From assembly GCA_964536015.1 (NCBI GenBank), contig CAZHVS010000007.1, positions 106,594-170,593 on the forward strand: a DNA stretch of 64,000 nucleotides. Reading direction: 5' to 3'. Below are positions 60,665-64,000 of the stretch, piece after piece (positions within the stretch are counted from its first letter, which is position 1; every line of letters starts with the position of its first letter). The position numbers and the translations under genes were made by a program. The DNA comes from CAZHVS01 sp964536015. Lineage in GTDB: Bacteria; Bacteroidota; Ignavibacteria; Ignavibacteriales; Ignavibacteriaceae. A model generated the notes under the pieces. The model saw only the letters and a list, made by a program, of their open reading frames with translations, had not been told where the DNA came from and did not search any database.

Positions 60665-62045
60665 TTTCTACTTCCAGTTTAATAAATGATTTTGTTGTTG
60701 ATTTAATCCTGAAACGATTATCGATTCTTAATCCAGTAATCCAGACAATTTTATTTTTATTAACAAGAACAGTTTGTTCTTTTTTTTGGTAAGATGGGAT
60801 TTTTATATCTGAGAGAAAGTCACTAACTTTTTTGGATTGGTTCATTCCAAACGGGAAAAAGCGATCGCCTTCTTTCCATCTTCTGATTACAAATTCCTTT
60901 AATAAATTATCTCCTGAGATAAACTCAACATTTTTTTTTAACCCATATTTTACATCTGTCTTTTTTACAGAAGTTATTGAAAAAATTTTTCCAAAACATT
61001 TAACAGAATCACCAGAGGAAATTTTTATCTCTTCATGTTCAATGTTTTGATTTTTTGTTATTACTAACTTATCTCTTTCCCTGTAAGCAAATAAATTCTC
61101 ACCAAGCTTAATTTTTTTCCCTGTTTGATTTTCCATTAATCCGTAAACAGCTGTAACCTGAATATAGTTCGCTTCAAATGCGAAGTATTGAATTAAAATT
61201 CTTCTTATTATTTCTTTTTTTAGTGATTCTTCTAAACCCAGTTCTCTAAATTTGGTTAGAACAATAAAAACACTCGCAACATCAACAGTAACAATTTTTT
61301 TAATTACCCTGTTAAAAATATTTTTTTCAAAAAAATTGTAAACATCTTTAAGGAAAACAGATGTATTTGCAATACTATTATCAAGGTTAGGATTCAAGTG
61401 TTTTCGTAAAGCGGGAAGAATTTCATTACGTAAAAAATTTCTTTGATAAATATTCTCGTTGTTAGATAAGTCTGTGCAGTACTTTATTTCATTTTCTTTA
61501 AGATAAAGAAATATTTCATCTTTTGGGATATTTAGTATTGGTCTTATAATGTTTTGCCGTGCAGCAGGAATGCCGCTTAAACCTTTAATTCCTGCTCCTT
61601 TTATTAGATTAAGAAAAAATGTTTCAGTGTTATCATTAAGGTTATGAGCTGTGGCAATTTTATTGAAATTTTGTTCTTTCAAAATATTTTCAAAAGTTTT
61701 GTACCGGAGTATTCTTCCTGCTTCTTCAATCGATATTTTATTTTGTTTTGAATAACTTGTTACATCAACAGAAATAGAAATAAATTCTATGTTAAGTTTT
61801 TTACAAATATTGGAACAAAACTTTTCATCTAACCGAGCTTTCTCTCCTCTCAAATTATGATTAATATGAACAGCACATATCTCAATTTTAAATTTTTTCT
61901 GGTACTTATGCAAGAAACTTAACAGAAAAACAGAATCAGCTCCTCCAGAAAGAGCTACAAGAATTTTATCTTTTTCATCAATAAGTTTATTCAAATTAAT
62001 GAACTTTAAAACTTTTTCTTCAACCTGTTTCGAAATTCTTTTCAA
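60657..62045 (-). CDS. tilS: tRNA(Ile)-lysidine synthetase
   Basis: A 462-residue enzyme that converts C34 of the CAU-anticodon tRNA-Ile to lysidine, so that it reads AUA. The PP-loop is ILVALSGGADSVFLL (about 28-42); GTAHNLNDNTETFFLNL-like residues follow (about 127-143: TAHNLNDNTETFF). The C-terminal part includes VRRWKEGDRFFPFG-like residues (here VIRRWKEGDRFFPFG). The start is TTG, directly after the ribE stop (TGA TTG); no ATG lies upstream of the active-site loop. Confidence 0.93.
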   Translation of the reverse strand: MKRISKQVEEKVLKFINLNKLIDEKDKILVALSGGADSVFLLSFLHKYQKKFKIEICAVHINHNLRGEKARLDEKFCSNICKKLNIEFISISVDVTSYSKQNKISIEEAGRILRYKTFENILKEQNFNKIATAHNLNDNTETFFLNLIKGAGIKGLSGIPAARQNIIRPILNIPKDEIFLYLKENEIKYCTDLSNNENIYQRNFLRNEILPALRKHLNPNLDNSIANTSVFLKDVYNFFEKNIFNRVIKKIVTVDVASVFIVLTKFRELGLEESLKKEIIRRILIQYFAFEANYIQVTAVYGLMENQTGKKIKLGENLFAYRERDKLVITKNQNIEHEEIKISSGDSVKCFGKIFSITSVKKTDVKYGLKKNVEFISGDNLLKEFVIRRWKEGDRFFPFGMNQSKKVSDFLSDIKIPSYQKKEQTVLVNKNKIVWITGLRIDNRFRIKSTTKSFIKLEVENG

Positions 62046-62681
62046 TCAGAATCCTTTTTCTTTAAGCCATTCAGCAGTCATAGAAGGCTTTGCTTTTGCA
62101 CCAAGAATCTTTTCAACATATTTGCCAAGTACGTCAAACTCAAGATTTACTTCATCACCTTTTTTCTTTTCTCTGAGATTTGTTTCCTGCCAGGTATGAG
62201 GAATTATAGCAACGGTAAAATTATTTTCTTTAACTTCTGCAAGAGTTAAACTAATTCCATCCACAGCAATGGAGCCAACCGGAATAAGATTTTTAGAGAA
62301 TTGAAGAGGAAAACTGATAGTAAGCATATAACTTGAGGAAAGTTTTTTTATTTCAACAATTTTTCCTGTGGTATCAACGTGACCAAGCACAAAATGTCCG
62401 CCAAGCCGTGAAGCAGGCTGCAATGATCTTTCAAGGTTAACTTTAATTCCTTTTTGCAAATGCCCAAGAGTAGTTTTTTTAATCGTTTCTTCAACTGTAT
62501 CAACGGAAAAAAAATCTTTACTACAATCAATGACTGTCTGACAGACACCATTGATATTTATACTGTCTCCAATTTTAATATCTTCAAGAATTTTTTTTGC
62601 AGAAATGATTAAACGGATTCCATTTCCCTGTTTTTTTACTTCCTTTACTTTTCCAGTTTCTTCTATTAAACCTGTAAACAT
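62046..62681 (-). CDS. ribE: Riboflavin synthase alpha subunit
   Basis: A 211-residue enzyme that turns two 6,7-dimethyl-8-ribityllumazine molecules into riboflavin. Two tandem lumazine-binding domains are visible. The first starts MFTGLIEETGKVKEV and includes GDSININGVCQTV; the second includes GGHFVLGHVDTTGKI and GSIAVDGISLTLAEV. The length is normal. It lies 3 nt after ribD and directly abuts tilS, so riboflavin and housekeeping genes share a transcript. Confidence 0.95.
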   Translation of the reverse strand: MFTGLIEETGKVKEVKKQGNGIRLIISAKKILEDIKIGDSININGVCQTVIDCSKDFFSVDTVEETIKKTTLGHLQKGIKVNLERSLQPASRLGGHFVLGHVDTTGKIVEIKKLSSSYMLTISFPLQFSKNLIPVGSIAVDGISLTLAEVKENNFTVAIIPHTWQETNLREKKKGDEVNLEFDVLGKYVEKILGAKAKPSMTAEWLKEKGF

Positions 62682-62684
62682 AGC

Positions 62685-63767
62685 TTACTTTCTCAAATCA
62701 AGAACTACATCGTCCCCAATTCGTTCAAAATTATTTATTCTAAGTTTCAAAGCTTTTCTTATATCATAAAAACCTATATTGCCAAGCACAGGCAAACCAT
62801 CACCCATAAGTTTTGGACTGATAAAAGTTCTTATTTCATCAAAAAGATTTTCTCGTACAAACGAAGTGAATATTTTGCTTCCACCTTCTACAAGAATTGA
62901 AGCGAAATTATTTTTACCAAGCTCTTTCATTGCATCATAAAGATCAATAGATTTATTGCCATTTGTTCTGGCAAACAAAATCTGCACACCATGCTTTTCC
63001 AGAAGTTTTATTTTTCTTTTTTTGGTCTTACACTTATCAGAAGTAATAAGAAAAACATTTTTTTCTGAATTAAAAATTTTATGATTAACACTAAGATTAA
63101 GACAGGAATCTATAATTATTCTTTTAGGATTTCTTCCTTCTGTAAGCCGAACAGTTAAACTTGGATTATCTTTTTTTACCGTTCCGCTGCCTATCAGTAC
63201 CGCATCATACTTTGAACGAAGAAGATGTACGTAGCGTCTTGCTTCACGGGAAGTAATCCACTTTGAATTGTAATACACATCCGCAATCTTACCATCTAAA
63301 GTCTGAGCCGTTTTTAAAGTAATGTAAGGAATTTTTTTCGTAATAAATTTGAAAAAAACGCGATTCAGGTCAATGCATTCATTTTCAAGCACACCAACTT
63401 TTACTTCAACACCGTTTTCTAAAAGTTTTTGAATTCCTTTTCCGCTGACAAGCGGATTCATATCAAGAGTACCAACGACTACGCGTTTAATCTTTTTTTC
63501 AATAATAACATCAGCACAGGGAGGAGTTTTACCGTAATGTGAACAAGGCTCTAAATTTACATATAAAGTTGAGCCGGCAGCATTTTCAGAACAATTTTTT
63601 AATGCGTTTATTTCAGCATGATTGCCGCCGTATTTCTCGTGATAGCCTGCACCAATAATCCTGTTGTTTTTAACTATTACACATCCAACCAGTGGATTGG
63701 GGCTTACATATCCAATTCCTTTTTTTGCTATCTCAAGAGTTAACTTTATATATGATTCATCTGTCAA
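62685..63767 (-). CDS. ribD: Bifunctional pyrimidine deaminase/reductase RibD
   Basis: A 360-residue enzyme of riboflavin synthesis. The deaminase half has GYVSPNPLVGCVIVKN, the zinc site GNHAEINALK, and NLEPCSHYGKTPPCADVI. The reductase half (about 150-360) has TLKTAQTLDGKIAD, RSKYDAVLIGSGTVKKDNP and ILVEGGSKIFTSF. The start is TTG at 63767, 8 nt after the greA stop; no in-frame ATG lies upstream of the conserved YIKLTLEIAKKG segment. ribE follows after 3 nt. Confidence 0.95.
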   Translation of the reverse strand: MTDESYIKLTLEIAKKGIGYVSPNPLVGCVIVKNNRIIGAGYHEKYGGNHAEINALKNCSENAAGSTLYVNLEPCSHYGKTPPCADVIIEKKIKRVVVGTLDMNPLVSGKGIQKLLENGVEVKVGVLENECIDLNRVFFKFITKKIPYITLKTAQTLDGKIADVYYNSKWITSREARRYVHLLRSKYDAVLIGSGTVKKDNPSLTVRLTEGRNPKRIIIDSCLNLSVNHKIFNSEKNVFLITSDKCKTKKRKIKLLEKHGVQILFARTNGNKSIDLYDAMKELGKNNFASILVEGGSKIFTSFVRENLFDEIRTFISPKLMGDGLPVLGNIGFYDIRKALKLRINNFERIGDDVVLDLRK

Positions 63768-63775
63768 TTATTGCT

Positions 63776-64000
63776 TTATTTTACTTGTAGAATTTCAAAT
63801 TCAGTAAGACCTGCAGGCACTTTTACAGTAACTTTATCACCGCATTTTTTCCCCAGCAGGGCTTGTCCCACCGGTGAAGTAACCGCTATTTTTCCTGTCT
63901 GGAAATCAGCTTCTTCAGGAGAAACAAGGAAATAATCGAAAACTTTATTTGTTTTTAAGTTTCTTACTGTAACCGTTGAGAGAATATGAATAGTGCCATC
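63776..64000 (-). CDS. greA: Transcription elongation factor GreA, C-terminal part
   Basis: The last 74 codons of greA are present; the rest lies beyond the window edge. Read from the edge, the protein runs DGTIHILSTVTVRNL, then KVFDYFLVSPEEADFQTGKIAVTSPVGQALLGKK (in part: SPVGQALLGKKCGDKVTV), ending LTEFEILQVK and a stop at 63776. The SPVGQALLG motif and the EEAD loop identify the C-terminal GreA/GreB domain, which helps RNA polymerase rescue backtracked complexes. ribD begins 8 nt later in the same direction. Confidence 0.93.
   Translation of the reverse strand, partial: DGTIHILSTVTVRNLKTNKVFDYFLVSPEEADFQTGKIAVTSPVGQALLGKKCGDKVTVKVPAGLTEFEILQVK

Noticed and set aside
1..64000. tRNA, rRNA, insertion sequences or prophage
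   Set aside because: No cloverleaf, ribosomal RNA core, transposase or phage structural gene was seen when reading both strands.

Overview
The window is low-GC, roughly one-third G+C by eye, and densely coded. It looks like chromosomal DNA from the Ignavibacteriota / Chlorobi-Bacteroidota side of the FCB group. Four proteins end in the type IX secretion (T9SS) sorting domain that begins with the motif QNYPNPFN. A PorV/PorQ-family outer-membrane protein is encoded nearby. Many genes have Shine-Dalgarno-like AGGAG/AAGGA sites, which fits Ignavibacteria better than typical Bacteroidetes. No tRNA, rRNA, IS element, prophage or CRISPR array was seen. TTG starts are fairly common (response regulator 10621, kinase 11857, phosphoesterase 41456, glnE 51135, tilS 62045, ribD 63767).

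Layout. 1-7.3 kb (+): a thiamine-binding-family protein, a secreted FG-GAP protein, a secreted peptidylarginine-deiminase-like enzyme and a large beta-barrel protein. 7.3-7.7 kb is non-coding with several inverted repeats. 7.7-14.7 kb: a lysozyme-like protein, small DUF1858/DUF6132-type proteins, a PorV-like protein, a four-gene signalling cluster (secreted protein, membrane protein, histidine kinase, response regulator), an FmdB-type zinc ribbon, an anti-sigma/ECF sigma pair and a DNA glycosylase. 14.7-21.7 kb (+): a cyclic-nucleotide-domain/GAF kinase, miaA, a glycosyltransferase, a methyltransferase-like membrane protein, an amidase and a cytochrome c. 21.7-28.8 kb: fructose-bisphosphate aldolase, ornithine aminotransferase, a hybrid kinase, a PAP2 phosphatase and a VWA lipoprotein.

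28.8-38.9 kb (-) reads as one ten-gene transcription unit: bamD, thioesterase, FG-GAP protein, secreted metalloprotease, ccmA, ccmB, ccmC, ccmD, ccmE, ccmF. It ends at a strong terminator. Its CcmE carries a Cys in place of the usual heme-binding His, and no ccmG or ccmH is present. 38.9-50.9 kb: a Gdx-type SMR exporter behind a structured leader, a phosphoesterase, an RsbU-type phosphatase, two secreted subtilases, lepB and lepA. The second subtilase is preceded by a small lipoprotein that looks like a free-standing copy of that protease's prodomain. 51.1-55.9 kb (+): glnE and a DUF2723 membrane protein. 57.1-57.4 kb holds 15 units of an exact 21-bp-period repeat, the most unusual feature here. 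57.4-64 kb (-) is a housekeeping operon: greA (cut by the window edge), ribD, ribE, tilS, hpt, ftsH and a polyprenol/diacylglycerol kinase-like gene.

The strongest leads are the 21-bp phased repeat, the stand-alone protease prodomain lipoprotein, the PPAD-like T9SS cargo, the variant cytochrome c maturation system and the structured RNA ahead of the guanidinium-type exporter. All functional calls rest on motif recognition by reading; no database search was run.
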